A stretch of DNA of 64,000 bases from Hemerocallis citrina. Its lineage: Eukaryota; Streptophyta; Magnoliopsida; Asparagales; Asphodelaceae. Where the stretch lies: positions 309,233,724-309,297,723 of the forward strand of contig CM030361.1 in the NCBI GenBank assembly GCA_017893485.1, written 5' to 3'. Position 1 is the first letter of the stretch, and every line of letters starts with the position of its first letter. The position numbers were made by a program, and so were the translations under genes. The notes beneath the pieces are model-generated. The model was not told the DNA's origin. It saw only the letters and a list, made by a program, of their open reading frames with translations, and ran no database searches. This document shows positions 1 to 11,439 of this stretch, piece by piece.

Positions 1-2442
1 CTTATTGGATTGCCGAAACATCGTTCTATTGAGCCCGATTGGTTCCAACTTTACGGTAACCAATCTCACGACCTTTCTTCGCTCGAGGCCCCTTTCTCTC
101 TGGAAGAGATTAAATCAGCTGTTTTTGCTTTAAAAAGCGATTCGGCACCGGGGCCCGATGGTTTCCCTGCCTTCTTTTTCCAAAAATTTTGGGATTGGCT
201 TAAGGAAGATCTTTTTAAAATGTTTCAAGACCTTCATCAGGGTTGCTTTTCTTTTGACCGCATCAATTATGCGCACATTGTGCTTATCCCCAAACTAGCG
301 GGAGCGCACTTGTTGACCAACTTCAGGCCTATCAGCTTGATCAATACCTCTTTCAAAATCATAATGAAAGTCCTTTCTACTAGACTGAGTGCGATCATCT
401 CTCCTTTGATCGATTCAGCCCAATCGGGATTCATCAAGGATCATTTTATTCTAGATAGTGTCGCTTCGGCTCAGGAGATCATCTCACATTGTCATAGATC
501 TCAGTCGGAAGGCATTCTTCTCAAACTTGACTTTCAAAAAGCGTACGATAACGTTAATTGAGACTTTCTTCTTGACATTCTTACCTACCGTGGGTTTGGT
601 CCCAAATGGATTGCGTGGATTAAATCCAGCTTGTACTCAGGTACCTCTTCGATATTTATCAATGGTTCAGAAGGTCACAAGTTCAAAATTAAATGTGGCC
701 TCCGTCAAGGAGACCCCCTCCCCTCTATTCTCTTTTCCCTTGTAGCCGACGTTTTTAGCAAGCTCCTTAGGCATGCTTGGAACTCGCATATGATCGAGGG
801 TCTCGGTCATTCTCCCCACTTCGAGGGGGTGCTTAACCTGCAATATGCAGATGACACTATTATTTTCACTAAACCGAACGCCCATTCTCTTCGTAATCTT
901 AAACTACTCCTTTACTGTTTCGAATCGGTCTCGGGACTATCTATCAATTTCCAAAAATTATCGGTCCTCTGGCTGGGAGGTACGTCCAACCGCCAGGTTG
1001 AGATCTCCAATTTCTTTAATTGTCCTATTGCTTCCTTTCCGATCTCTTACTTAGGCATCCCCCTTTGATGGGGCAAGTTGCATATATCGGACTGGTTTCC
1101 TCTTATTGATAAAGTGGAAGTCAGGCTCAATGTGTAGTCTGGTAAAGTTCTATCCCGAGGTGGTAGATTGATCCTTATTAATTCGGTGCTCTCTGCCATG
1201 CCTCTTTATTTGATGTCTTTCTACTATTTTCCCTCCTGGGTGATCAAGAGGATAGATCAAATCAGAAGTAACTTTTTCTGGACTGGATCCTCCTCTTTTA
1301 AACCAGGATCCCACCTTTGCCATTGGAATATGATTTGCACTTCCAAAGCGGAAGGAGGGCTTGGTGTTTTGGATCTCAGAAACCATAACATCGCCCTCTT
1401 AGGTAAATGGTTGTGGCGTCTTCATAATTTCGATCACTTACCCTGGATTCGGTGCATCAAGGATTATCGGTCCCCTTCCTGTTTTTGGTGGGAGTTCCCC
1501 TCGGCAGTTAATCGCCTCGCTTCCCCTTTCTGGAAAGGCATCTGGAAGGCATCAGCTGCTTTTCATTGTAGTATCTCTCGCACCTGTGCTGACGGGTCTA
1601 GAGCTCAATTTTGGACGGATCTATGGATCGGTAACATCAAACTCTCCTCTGCATATCCCTCTTTATTTCGCCTGGCTGCCGACCCGTCTGCAACTGTTGC
1701 AGAGTCGTTCACTTTGATAGATGATACTTGACATTGGATCATACCCTTCGCGATTGACCTCCCCCCCTCTCTCTCAGATGTTTTTAATGATCTCATCGTT
1801 CACCTCAATAACTCCGAATGGAGGACTAGTGAGGGTATTGCTTGGCGCTGGTCTTTAACCGGTTCTTTTTCTGTTAAATCTTTTTATTGTTTTCTTAATT
1901 CTAGGGGCGTTCAATCGTCGGTAGCTAATTTTTTCTGGGGATCTGCCGCCCCCTTTAAGGTGAAGATCACTTCGTGGCTGGCGTATTATAACAAATTGCT
2001 CACCGTTGAAGTGCTTAACAAAAGGAATTTTGCTTGGGGGCAGCTTTGCCCGCTTTGCGTTCAGCACTCGGAAGATGTTAATCATTTTTTTGTTCAGTGC
2101 CCCGTCATTCTCCTTTTGTGGAAGATCTGTACTCTAGCCTGGGATACGGGATCGACCCCTCCCACTTTAACTTCTTGTTGGTCCTCAAAACCGTCGAACG
2201 CCTTGTATTGTAGTGCGTGGATCTTGTCGGTTCATATCATCTTTTGGATCATTTGGAAGGAAAGGAACAAGAGGTTGTTCCAGCATTGCTGCTCTTCCTC
2301 TGTGGCATTGATTGATGAATTTTTATTTCTATTTAAGCTTTGGGCCTCAGGTCCGAGCTCCAAAGTCAGAGCTTCTCTTGATTATCAAAGATTAAACGAC
2401 TCTGTTCGTTGTCTTTGCAACCTTCAAGCTTTATTTCCCTAG
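1..2442 (+). pseudogene. LINE ORF2 relic: reverse transcriptase plus zf-RVT domain
   Basis: The conceptual protein runs through several frames. The first block (10-561) has the fingers/palm start: 'SAPGPDGFPAFFF', 'FRPISLINTSFKIIMKVL', 'QSGFIKDHFILDSV' and 'KLDFQKAYDNVN', ending at an in-frame TGA. The second block (631-1068) has 'CGLRQGDPLPSILFSLV' and the catalytic 'QYADDTIIF'. The third (1168-1731) has the thumb/connection region. The fourth (1960-2442) has the zf-RVT domain with the CPLC, HFF and C pattern ('LCPLCVQHSEDVNHFFVQCP') seen at the C-terminus of plant LINE ORF2. In life this protein reverse-transcribes LINE RNA at a nicked target. Stops and frameshifts between blocks make it non-functional. 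The endonuclease domain is not in the window. Confidence 0.9.
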
Positions 2443-3440
2443 TTTTATATTTCTTAAGTGCTTAACTCTTATTTTCTTCTCCCTCTTTCTCTCGCAGGTC
2501 TGATCTCCCCCTAGGGGAGCTGCTGGCTTCTTTGCCTTTTGCTTTGGTGTTTCAGTTACACCAACTTTTGGAAGCTCTGGGTTTTGGCTTAGATGGCAGC
2601 TTATCGTCTTCCTCCCTCTCTTTTTTTCCTCTTTTGGTACGTCTATATGTTATGATGATTTTGGCAGATGGGTTCGTTGGAGACTTTCCTGATCTCTATG
2701 TGGTATATTAACTTTTTGTTCTGTTTCTCTGCTTGAGCGGCACTTTGTGGACTTGTCTGTGCTGTGTTTGATCTGATTATCTTCGGTCCTGTTTTTGTTT
2801 TGTTATTATTGTTCTTCTCTGATCTCTATGTGACTGATCTTCTTTAACTTGTATGGCTTGCTGTTCTGATTTTGGCTGAGGGTAGTTTGTGGAGCATCTC
2901 AATATTTCATTGTGTTGTATTGACACTCTTGCTTTTAAAGCTGCTTTGCAGTCGTGTTGTGACTGTGTCAGCGCAGCTTATTTGCCGGGTTGAGTTTGAC
3001 ACTGTTGTGTGGGTAATTGCTGGTAGTATTCCCCTTTGCTTCTGTTTTTCTTTTGCTTCTCCTTGTGTAGGGATCGAACCTGGGCGGTGAGTTTTCGCAG
3101 ATGCTATGCTGCCCCTCCTTTTTATGCACATTTGGTATCCATATCAGTTGGTGGTCGTATCAGGCCCGAGCGTCGATTGATGTATTCCTTTCTCAGCTTG
3201 CTATTAGCTTCGCCTGCTTCCTCGGATGCTTCTGGTGCCATCAGCCAGCATCGTCCCGTTCTTAATTCTGGCTCATTAATTCTTGTGCATACTTTAGATT
3301 CTTAATCGCTTGTTATTGTTCTCCTTTTGTTAGTTTTACTTCTTGTAAAACAGTGTACTGTCTGTAAACTTGTTGTTTATATATATATTTTCGATGTGGC
3401 TGGAGTCGCGAGACTCTATCCGTTTTCATCAAAGAAAATA
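1..3440 (+). mobile_element. L1-type LINE retrotransposon, 5'-truncated by window edge
   Basis: The first 3.4 kb reads as the 3' half of a plant L1-like non-LTR retrotransposon: broken ORF2 followed by about 1 kb of non-coding 3' sequence. The element begins left of the window. The 3' region (2443-3440) is T-rich, has no sustained frame, and ends near a short A-rich run after 'ttcatcaaagaaaa', as expected for target-primed insertion. I could not identify a target-site duplication because the 5' end is outside. A related, more degraded copy lies at 6804-7870 on the same strand. Confidence 0.85.
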
Positions 3441-3830
3441 TTAAGACATGAATCATGAGATGTTTGTGTATGTCTTGTTAAAATGTACAACTCATCTTTC
3501 ATGAAATGTACTGTCATGTTATCATTATTATGTTTTCGCCATACAAGTTAAGTTTAACGGTTTAGGAAATATTGCAAATATAGATTTTGCAGGGTTTACT
3601 GGATCTCTGTTTGGACAATACTTTGGGTTATCGTTAATGAAACGATGACAAAGGTCATCTTCTTATCCATAAAAATAAATAAATAAATAAATAAAATAAA
3701 ATAAAATAATAAAAATACTTTGGGCGATTTTCAAAAAAAAATAAAAAATTGAAGGCACAATATTTTTTTTGTTCATAATGGCCGCATGACTATTATTTTT
3801 CCTTTTTTATGTAAAAGATGTTTCCGGTCA
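3441..3830. other. AT-rich intergenic stretch with (AAAT)n microsatellite
   Basis: No gene is seen. A tetranucleotide run (AAAT/AAAAT) lies at about 3670-3716, and the rest is unremarkable AT-rich sequence between the LINE end and the first mini-Helitron. Confidence 0.6.
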
Positions 3831-4021
3831 TCTCTAATCTGTAATATTATAATGGAAGAAGGTCTTAGTGTCATTTATCATTTTGTCATTCTACCAACAT
3901 GTGCAACGCACGTACATAACTAATATAAAGGATGTTTTCGGTTCAAATTATCCTTACATCAGAGTTTTTCTTTTTATTTTTTGAATTTATTAAAACGTGC
4001 ATCGCACGTGTAAATTACTAG
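3831..4021 (+). mobile_element. Mini-Helitron (191 bp), copy A
   Basis: The element starts TCTCTAATCTG and ends ...ACGTGCATCGCACGTGTAAATTACTAG. The palindromic 'ACGTGCATCGCACGT' just before the CTAG end is the sub-terminal hairpin expected of Helitrons. The base before is A and the base after is T, the canonical AT insertion site. It is far too short to code for Rep/helicase, so it is non-autonomous. Five other copies in the window share the same termini (4738, 5422, 6473, 11263 and degraded 11440). Confidence 0.8.
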
Positions 4022-4067
4022 TCTTGTTTAAAGGAAGAACCAATTTTATGATTCTTATTTTTAAACA

Positions 4068-4339
4068 TTTGTAATATTATAATGGGAGAAGACCTTAGGT
4101 ACTGTTCTTTTTTTCCTCTTATAAGGGATTCACCTCTTATAAGAAGTGGACCACCTCTTATAAGAGAAGAAAAAGAACAGTACCTTAGTGTCATTTATCA
4201 TTTTGTCATTCAACCAACATGTGTAACGCACGTACAAAACTAATATAAAAGAGGTTTCCGGTTCAAATCCTTCTTATGTCAAAGTTTTTATTTTTATTTT
4301 TAAAATTATTAAAACGTGAATTGCACGTGTAAATTACTA
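4068..4339 (+). mobile_element. Mini-Helitron copy B, degraded ends, with nested MITE
   Basis: This is the same family as 3831-4021: 'taatattataatgggagaag' start region, 'caacatgtgtaacgcacgta' middle and 'aaaacgtgaattgcacgtgt' sub-terminal hairpin. The final CTAG has decayed to CTATT and the first TCTCTAA is not recognisable. It is interrupted by an 87-bp MITE at 4098-4184. Confidence 0.7.
4098..4184. mobile_element. Tourist-like MITE (87 bp) with TTA target duplication
   Basis: The terminal inverted repeats are nearly perfect: GGTACTGTTCTTTTTTTCCTC at the left, and the right end reads GAAAAAGAACAGTACC. TTA occurs immediately before (4095-4097) and after (4185-4187). Comparison with the uninterrupted copy A ('ggtcttagtgtcattt') shows the exact empty site. 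A 3-bp TTA duplication points to the PIF/Harbinger (Tourist) class. The internal part holds 'cctcttataag' motifs in both orientations, so most of it can fold on itself. Confidence 0.75.
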
Positions 4340-4737
4340 TTGTTCAATAAAACAAATTAACGCACAGAAAGAAAGAAAAAAAAAAAACCAATAGATCATG
4401 CTTGTTCAATGAAGTAATTAAAATTTGATTGTGGAGTGATGTAGATGTTGTTTACCGCACTGTAATCGATCATAATTGCAATTTAATTGTGCTAAGTTGA
4501 AGGTGTTTTTCATAAACACATTTAGAGAGCTCCTTTTTCAAATTTATCCATGACAGAATGATAATTGCAGTTTTATAAATGAATTAACCAACCTCTTATT
4601 ATTCATTTCCTTTTCACTCAAAAATTATTTTCATTGTTTTTATTTCTTTTAACTTAAAGATGGCAAATGTCACTGTGATTATTAAAGAGGTTAATGACAC
4701 AAGTAAACTCTATACGATCATTCCTGATTATCTGAAA

Positions 4738-4924
4738 CTAGTAGTTTACACGTGCGATGCACGTTTTAATAAATATAGTTTTTTAAAATAAAAATTTAGA
4801 CCTATTCTTGATTTAAACCTAGAACATCCTTTGTAATAGCTATGCACGTGCGTTGCACGGGTTGGTAGAATGACAAAACATTTATAAATGACACTAAGGC
4901 CTTCTCCCATTATAATATTAGAGA
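4738..4924 (-). mobile_element. Mini-Helitron copy C
   Basis: Reverse-strand copy. On the plus strand it begins CTAG (after A) with 'acacgtgcgatgcacgt' and ends '...tataatattagaga' followed by T, so the minus strand reads TCTCTAATATTATAATGGGAG...CTAG between A and T. It lies just left of the WRKY second exon. Confidence 0.8.
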
Positions 4925-5188
4925 TATCATTAACCCGAGTAAGATGAACAACTTTTTAGTACTCACGAATCGCACATATATAGAAAAAAAAATATTCCGA
5001 ATATGATATTCGTTGTAATAATAAGTTATATTCACTAGCGGAAAAAAAAAGGCGCAAATATGTACTAATTTTGTACATGAAAATTGAACCAACAAGAAAC
5101 ATGCATATAGCAAACAGAAGAGCTCTTACAAAACGATTGATATTTTTTGTAGTAATTAACAATTAACCGATGATCGATATGAACTTAA

Positions 5189-8100
5189 TTAAAATGCAGA
5201 GTAATTAATCTGCATCTGGTTCAAAATATGTTCAAAGTTGTCGTTGGAGTTGTCGATGGGATGAGTGTGCATTCCCTCGTAAGTGGTTTCTACAATTCCC
5301 TCATCTTTTGATAGTCGCTGAACTTGCTTCTTTACGTTGCAGCCTTGATAGGTACACCGGTAGTAACTCCTGCAACACGAAATGAATGTACATGGATTGA
5401 TTATATCGGTATATATATATATCTATAACTATTATAATGGGAGAGATGGGGTTGGTAAACAAATAAACAATTTTTTATTTTTTTTTGTATGTGTGTCAAC
5501 ACGTGCAGTGCACGTGTTGGTAGTTTTTTTTTTTTTTTTTTTGTCTTTTTCATTCTCCCTCCACGTGCATCGCACGTGCATGATACTAGTATACTTTAAG
5601 TATAACAAATTCATATCAACCAAATTATGAACATTACAAAATCTCAACATAAAGCAACATTTTGTAAATAGTAGACCTAATTTCTAGAACTACTTTTATA
5701 TATATAATTATATATATATAGGGAAAGGATCGGTTGAGCACTCCTCTAGTGCTCACCGCGTGAACACTAGGTCTTCGGACGTTCATATCGAAAATCCGAA
5801 CCGTTCACATTGATCTATACATCTAAATTAGACTAAATATGTAAAATCAAATCATTTGAAATTCATTTGCCCATTCATTGAAGTGTAACAAAATTGTATG
5901 GCTGAAAATCATTGTTTTTATAGTCACATGATGGATGGGCAAATGAATTTCAAATGATTTGATTTTACATATTTAAACTAATTTAGATGTGTAGAACAAT
6001 GTGAACGGTTCGGATTTTCGATATGAACGCCCAAAGGTCTAGTGTTCCCGCGGTGAATACTAGAGGAGTGCTCAACCGATCCTTTTCCTGTATATATATA
6101 TATATCAAAAACAAAATAAATATAACTCTTCTTAAGAACCCTAGCTAAATCTTAATTAATTAAACATCAAAACATGGGGAAAGAACATTAATTAAGCAGT
6201 CAAACTCTTAACTTAAATTTATTTAAAAATACAGATGAATTAAAAAAAGAACCATCTTCTAGAAGCCTTGAAAGCATCTACATAAATATTATCCACGTTT
6301 CAGAAATACTGTTCTTAATCTTGGTCAGAAGTTGGTGTCTGTCCTAATCTTCTATACATATTGAAGAAATTAATTAATTATGTCTTTGAAATTTTTAGTA
6401 AATAGACAAACAAACTGTCTATATCTTTGTGTTATGTAGTGTCTTAGGAATATTTTTGGGTATAATGTCTAATCTCTAACAATAATAATATTATAATGAG
6501 AGAAGGCCTTAGCGTCATTTGTAAATGTTTTGTCATTCTACCAACATGTGCAACGCACGTACATAACTAATATAAAAGAGGTTTCCGGTTCAAATTCTCC
6601 CTAGGTTAGAGTTTTTATTTTTATTTTTTGAAATTATTAAAACGTGCATAGCACATGTAAATTACTAGTGATATATAAAAATAAAAAAAAAACCTATAAT
6701 GTGAATATATGTATATTTTGTTATTGTGGATTTATATGTATTCCTTTTATTTGTTTTTCTGCATTCGGGCATTTTCCTTGATCATAAATATTTATATATA
6801 TAAACTGAGATCGCTCACTTCTTGAATTTCTATTCTGCTTCCTTCCCCATCTCTTATCTTGGTATTCCCTTATGTTGGGATAATATTCATAGATAAGACT
6901 AACTGCCTATGATTGATAAGGTGCAATCCAGACTCAATGCTTGGTCTGATCGGAATATATATAGAGGTGGTGGTTTGATTCTTATTAATGTTGTCATTTC
7001 TTCTATCCCTCTGTACATGATGTCCTTCTTTTATGTGTCATTATTGGTTATCAAGCGGATGATCGGATTAGGAGGATTTTTTTTCCTGGTCGGGTTCTTC
7101 AGTTTTGAGGGTTGGTAAACACCTATGGAAGTGACATCTTTTATGCAAATCTAAGCGTGAAGGTGGTGTTGGTATTCTTAAACTCAGACATCAGAATATT
7201 GCCTTTCTTGAAAAATGGTTATGGAAGGCTCTTAAGCAAATGAGTTGGCTTGGACCCGTCTCGTGCTCCACAACTCCCATAAACGCCATAGATTTGGGAG
7301 CTTAACCCCTCCATCTCGTCTCATGCCTCCTCATTTTGGAAAGAAGTTTGGAAGGTGGTTTCCTCTTTCAAATGTGGAATTTCTAGAATTTGTGGTGATG
7401 GTACCACTGTCCGAATCTGGTCCGACTTATGGAGCGGTGCTACCTCTATCACCTTAAATTTCTTTGATCTTTATAATCTTGCTTCCAGCCCTCTTACTTT
7501 GGTGGCAGATTATTACCTTGGTAGCCATAACGATGAAAAAGAGTGGCATATCATCTTCCGAAGAACTTTACCGGGTATAGGGGTTATCTTAACATTCTCC
7601 TTCTATTAAGATCCTATCAATGGTACCCTGCAGATGATTTTCTATGGCGATGGTCATTCTTAGGTTCTTATACAGTGAAATCATGTTATAACTTCCTTAA
7701 TTCTGGAGGTATTCACTCTCCTTTTTACTATGCTATCTTGAAGTGTATTGCGTTGCTCAAAGCCGGCCGTATTCTCACTTGGCTTTCTATTAACAATAAA
7801 ATCCTCACCGTGGACAATCTCAACAAAAGGAATTTAGCGATTTGTTAAAAATGCGTCTTCTGTCTGACTTGCCATATATTTAATTATTAATTGCTCTTTC
7901 ATTCGTCCTCTTTGTATCATCTCTAAGCAAGCAAGTATGGCATGTGCAAGGTATGTTGGGTTCCGAGTCGTCCTGGTGGGATGACTGACGCTCACTTCGC
8001 ATTAAGAAATTTTGGTCCGATCTAATAAAAATTTTGGTTGCATTGCATCCATTATATCACCGTAATGCAAATATACCGTATGTCACCAAAAATTAATAAA

Positions 8101-9160
8101 ACCGAACTATTCCAAAACATTGCATCCATTATATCAAGTTTACATCAACCACTCAAAGCATATACATAATTTTGAATATAAGAGATAAACCTATAAACTC
8201 ACTCATTAGAATTTGCTATATCAATAATATATATATACGACTGTTACATATTATCACACAGTAACATCTATATAATAAAACACGAAGAAAGCTATCAAGT
8301 GTCTCTCCTTCAATTCCTCCCAAAATTAAAGACCCAGATCTAACCTTACAAAATACATTTTTCCTCCCAAAAATTTTCACCCAAACTCAAATTCAAATTT
8401 CCCCAAAATAACTCCTTTATTTATTTAATTATTTCTCTCTCTTTATATATATACACACTTATGGAAACATGGATTTTTATTACAGCTAATTATTGTTATA
8501 CTATTCAAATTTGGGCTACATAATTGTAGATTTACCGTTTACAAGGCTTTTCATATGATGTATAGTTTTGAAGACGTGCCGTAGGAACGTGCCCACGGGC
8601 AAATCTAGTATATACATATTCTTTAAAGAAATATATATACCCTAGGCCCTAATGATCCTTTGATTCTCACTCATGCATGCAATAACAAAAATGATCACAA
8701 CAACATAAACCATCTACTAATATTCATCTTGAAAGTTAGTTGGAACAATATTAGGGTTTGATTTTTGCCTACGTACGTACCTTGGAAAGCTGTTGTTCTT
8801 AACAGCCTTCTGCCCATACTTCCTCCACCTATACCCATCGTCAAGGATGTCGACTTGGCTCCTCGTTTGGAACGCATAACGTGGCCTTCTCACCTTCTTC
8901 TTCTGCTCACTAACCTTGATCTTCTTTCCACCACCACCACCATCCGCAACCGCAACCGCAACCGCCTCCTCATTGGTCGACGTCCCTGCATCGGCTTCTT
9001 GCTTGCCTAGTGAGGGTGAGGATGAAGAAGCCCTAGCAACATTGACATCCCACTCCTCCTTGAAGAAAATATTGCCAAAGAATTGGGTGTTGAAATTATT
9101 GTTCCAAGGAGTTGATGTTGATTGCTGCGGGTGAAATAGTAAGGAATAGTTATTCTCCAT
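5189..9160 (-). CDS. WRKY transcription factor, group IIc, WRKY75/45-like (two exons)
   Basis: A nuclear DNA-binding regulator that recognises W-box (TTGACC/T) promoters. Exon 1 is 9160-8781 and exon 2 is 5369-5189 (stop TAA). The donor is CCAAG|GTACGT and the acceptor is TTGCAG|GAGTTAC; joining splits the arginine codon of '...FPR|SYYRC', the conserved intron position in most WRKY domains. The product is 186 residues. Exon 1 (126 codons plus 2 nt) has a low-complexity N-terminus with Ser-, Ala/Val- and Gly-rich runs, a basic stretch ([16 protein letters not shown]), then '[18 protein letters not shown]' and the invariant WRKYGQK. Exon 2 supplies '[17 protein letters not shown]' and 'THP', giving the C-X4-C and H-X-H zinc ligands, and ends in '[16 protein letters not shown]', like the WRKY75/WRKY45 tail. 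No break was seen in the coding frame. The unusual part is the 3.4-kb intron, packed with transposons. The start was chosen as the first ATG of the frame, 90 nt below a TATA-like box. Confidence 0.92.
5422..5589 (+). mobile_element. Mini-Helitron copy inside WRKY intron
   Basis: Starts TCTATAACTATTATAATGGG after A and ends 'ccacgtgcatcgcacgtgca' then TGATACTAG before T. It has an internal second hairpin 'caacacgtgcagtgcacgtgttg' and a T-run. Same family as 3831-4021 but with a diverged interior. Confidence 0.75.
5720..6090. mobile_element. Foldback MITE with ~160-bp inverted arms
   Basis: The two halves are inverted copies: 'ggatcggttgagcactcctc' at the left matches 'gaggagtgctcaaccgatcc' at the right, and the pairing continues through 'atccgaaccgttcacattg' and 'aaatcaaatcatttgaaatt'. 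It is flanked by TA repeats on both sides, so a TA target is likely but cannot be proved in a TA run. There is no coding capacity. A diverged relative lies at 59273-59598. Confidence 0.75.
6473..6668 (+). mobile_element. Mini-Helitron copy D inside WRKY intron
   Basis: TCTCTAACAATAATAATATT... preceded by A; ends 'aacgtgcatagcacatgtaa' then ATTACTAG followed by T. Same family as 3831-4021. The 3' hairpin has mismatches. Confidence 0.8.
6804..7870 (+). pseudogene. L1-type LINE ORF2 fragment inside WRKY intron
   Basis: Aligns by eye with 1000-2060 of the first LINE: 'ccccatctcttatcttggta', 'ctcaatgcttggtctgatcg', 'ctttctattaacaataaaat' and 'aacaaaaggaattta'. Conceptual pieces include '[22 protein letters not shown]' and '[20 protein letters not shown]', the thumb and the region before zf-RVT. 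Many stops and frameshifts. Both ends are truncated. It sits antisense to the WRKY transcript. Confidence 0.85.
8267..8608 (+). mobile_element. Small Helitron (342 bp), same family as the 8.8-kb Helitron
   Basis: Starts TCTATATAATAAAACACGAAG after A, and ends with hairpin 'acgtgccgtaggaacgt' followed by 'gcccacgggcaaatCTAG' and then T. The termini match those of the large Helitron at 46734-55549, so both are probably mobilised by the same unseen autonomous element. Non-coding. Confidence 0.85.
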
Positions 9161-9246
9161 TAATTGTGATTAGAATTTGAAAAGGAGAAGAGGATGATGG
9201 ATTAAGCTAGAAGAAGAAGAGGGGAGAAGGTGATGGGAGTTGAATG

Positions 9247-9257
9247 GAATATAAAGG
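9247..9257 (-). promoter_or_regulatory. Candidate TATA box of the WRKY gene
   Basis: The minus strand reads CCTTTATATTCC about 90 nt upstream of the WRKY start codon, leaving room for a short purine-poor 5' leader. Position and context fit a plant TATA box; there is no experimental support. Confidence 0.4.
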
Positions 9258-9344
9258 ACTGGGCAACTTTTTCATATTGAACCTAAAACAAACAAAAAAA
9301 ACCCAAACCTCACCTCTAGAGCTGCTATCTGGTCCTATCAGGTC

Positions 9345-9575
9345 GAGTCCTCCACTACACGGACTCGGACCTCGTACCTTACGGGTTCAAAAATTGAATC
9401 CGGATCCGGACTTGTGAGAACGGATCCGGATCCGGGTCGGTTCTATTTTGAGCGGACCCGGATCCAAACCCGAAAGTACATCTGGTCTTATTTTAGGACC
9501 CGGACCCATATAGATCGGTTGGTTTCGGTCCAATGCCGGGTTCGGATTGGGTCCGGTCAGATCCAGGTATCGGGT
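9345..9575 (-). repeat. Degenerate 'cccggacccg' repeat, hAT-MITE-like
   Basis: Rich in 'ggatccggatccgg' and 'ggtttcggtccaatgccggg', the reverse of motifs in the intact hAT MITE at 57394-57871. The ends are not recognisable, so this is a decayed relative lying upstream of the WRKY promoter. Confidence 0.5.
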
Positions 9576-10471
9576 AAATGTGAATAGTTTTTTCTTTGGG
9601 GTTCATTCTGAAAAACTGATCTAAAGGTGGGGGCGGCGAAATGCATGCATGCCAAATTAAGGGTCTATAGTAATATTAGTCCAAGTCTAGGTACAGTAGA
9701 AATGTGATACTGTATACAATGGTGCATGAAATTGATTGGTGGATGGAAGAGTAGTTGTTGTAAACGTCACGTAATCTCAAAAATAAGTTAGAAAAATTAA
9801 AGCAGAGGAGCAGTACACCTTGTGGTTATGTATGAGTTGGAGGTTTGTTATTTGATTGGAGAGTATATATTTCACATTTAGTGGTAGCCACACGTGTCAT
9901 GTGTGTCAACATGTATACATGTATATCCTTCTCTTTATTAAGGTCATTTTCCACATTTATCCATACAATGATAGTTCATGTTTATTGATAAAGTAACTCA
10001 TGGTTTTACTACATCTAAACTTAATTTATATATGTACTTGACTATCTGATATAATTGTACATAAATTACTACCAAAGAAATTATTCAGTATTTGCAGTAA
10101 AATGCATTATTGCATGCATCATGACTAAGCTTTAGGCATGATGTCTGTGCCATCTTTAATCTAAATATGGCCAAAAAGTAAATAGCTTTCTTTTTTTTCT
10201 TTTCTTAATAAAGAGCTACGTCGTAGTCTGACTTTAAACTGATCGAATATCTCTCTTTATCCATCCTAAACTTCTTATCATTTGAATTACAAGGCAGTGG
10301 TAAATAAGATTCTATTTTGTCGATCATTTCCTCACACGAAGTAGTGTTAAGAAATGTTACTTATGTTCCTCATATGACTAGTAGGACGGTCGAAAAGTTA
10401 CATATCCCTTGTCCATCATTTTAGCTTCTTATTATGTCACCATTTATGAATTTGGTTGGATTCCACTAGTA
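9576..10471. other. Intergenic, no gene recognised
   Basis: AT-rich sequence with no sustained open frame resembling a protein and no repeat termini that I recognise. Confidence 0.5.
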
Positions 10472-10479
10472 GTACTAAA

Positions 10480-10679
10480 CTGGGCCAGCCCTGAGTTTCC
10501 GGGGATCCTAGACGAACTTCTGATATGGGGACCCTAATAGCATATATATTTTTTTACGCACAAAATACGTACCTAGCTATATTTACAAGGGAAGTTCAAA
10601 TTTGGGATCCCTAAAATTGTAAAATCTCCGAGGATCTAAGGCGGCCGTCTAACCCGCCTCTAGGACAGGGCCGGCCCTG
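10480..10679. mobile_element. hAT-type MITE (200 bp) with 8-bp target duplication
   Basis: The left end is CTGGGCCAGCCCTG; the right end is CAGGGCCGGCCCTG, its near-perfect inverse. It is flanked by gtactaaa (10472-10479) and gtactaga (10680-10687), 7 of 8 matching. The 'CAGGGCCGGCCCTG' terminus and an 8-bp duplication are typical of hAT elements in plants. Non-coding. Confidence 0.8.
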
Positions 10680-10687
10680 GTACTAGA

Positions 10688-11262
10688 TGAAGCTAGCTTT
10701 AATAAGTAGGGCAAGCATATTCTTCTTATGCATATCAAGTATAACATGGAAAGAATTATGTTAATTTGCTCCTAATTAAGCTAGCAGTATAAGCACCAAA
10801 GCCAAGGGTCATCATGACTTGCACTTGGACCACATGCTCCTCCTCTACATGTATATTCGGCAAGGTGGTCCTCTGTATCTTGTATGCATTGTTAATTTCA
10901 TGCATGTATGTAAGTACAACTTATGAAGCCTACCAAAATTGCCAACTCTAGTGTGAAAGGAATTGTCTATTTCAACAACAAACTCTTGAAACCATCATCA
11001 TCTAAATCTTATTCCATCAAAATGGACAAATTTAACAAAATTTTATGACCGACTTGACTTAATTATGACATAACATCAGCTTTCTCTAATTGTTTGATCT
11101 TAAAAGTTCAAAATTATGATGAGCAAAGAGTTTACCATAGTTCTAAAAAAAACTGTTTAGAAGAAAGAGAAAGATGATAAATTTGTTATAAAAATGTAAT
11201 CCAAATGTTAAGGCATATGTAAACCAAGAGCAAAAAGGAAAGCCTTTCCCATTTATTTTACA
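10688..11262. other. Intergenic, no gene recognised
   Basis: AT-rich; nothing seen beyond short simple repeats. Confidence 0.5.
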
Positions 11263-11439
11263 CTAGTAGTTTACATGTGCGAAGCACGTCTTAATAAATA
11301 TAGTTTTTTTAAAAGTAAAAATTCAGACGTAGTCTGGATTTGATCTAAAACCTCATTTACAATAGTTATGCACGTGCATTGCATTGGTTCGTAGATGGAC
11401 AAATTACACTAAGGCCTTCTTCCATTATAGTAGTAGAGA
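11263..11439 (-). mobile_element. Mini-Helitron copy E
   Basis: On the plus strand it begins CTAG after A ('cactagtagtttacatgtgc') and ends 'ccattatagtagtagaga' before T, i.e. TCTCTACTACTATAATGGAAG...CTAG on the minus strand. It is followed directly by a second partial copy. Confidence 0.8.

Larger units (their letters stand above)
5370..8780 (-). other. WRKY intron, 3411 bp, filled with transposons
   Basis: The intron lies between the GT donor at 8780-8779 and the AG acceptor at 5371-5370. It holds two mini-Helitrons (5422 and 6473), a foldback MITE (5721), a LINE fragment (6804-7870) and a second type of small Helitron (8267). The corresponding R-type intron in WRKY genes is usually far shorter, so most of this length is secondary insertion. 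Confidence 0.85.

Noticed and set aside
3058..3120. tRNA-like 'gggatcgaacctgggcgg' in the LINE 3' region
   Set aside because: Only a B-box-like match; no A-box at the right distance.
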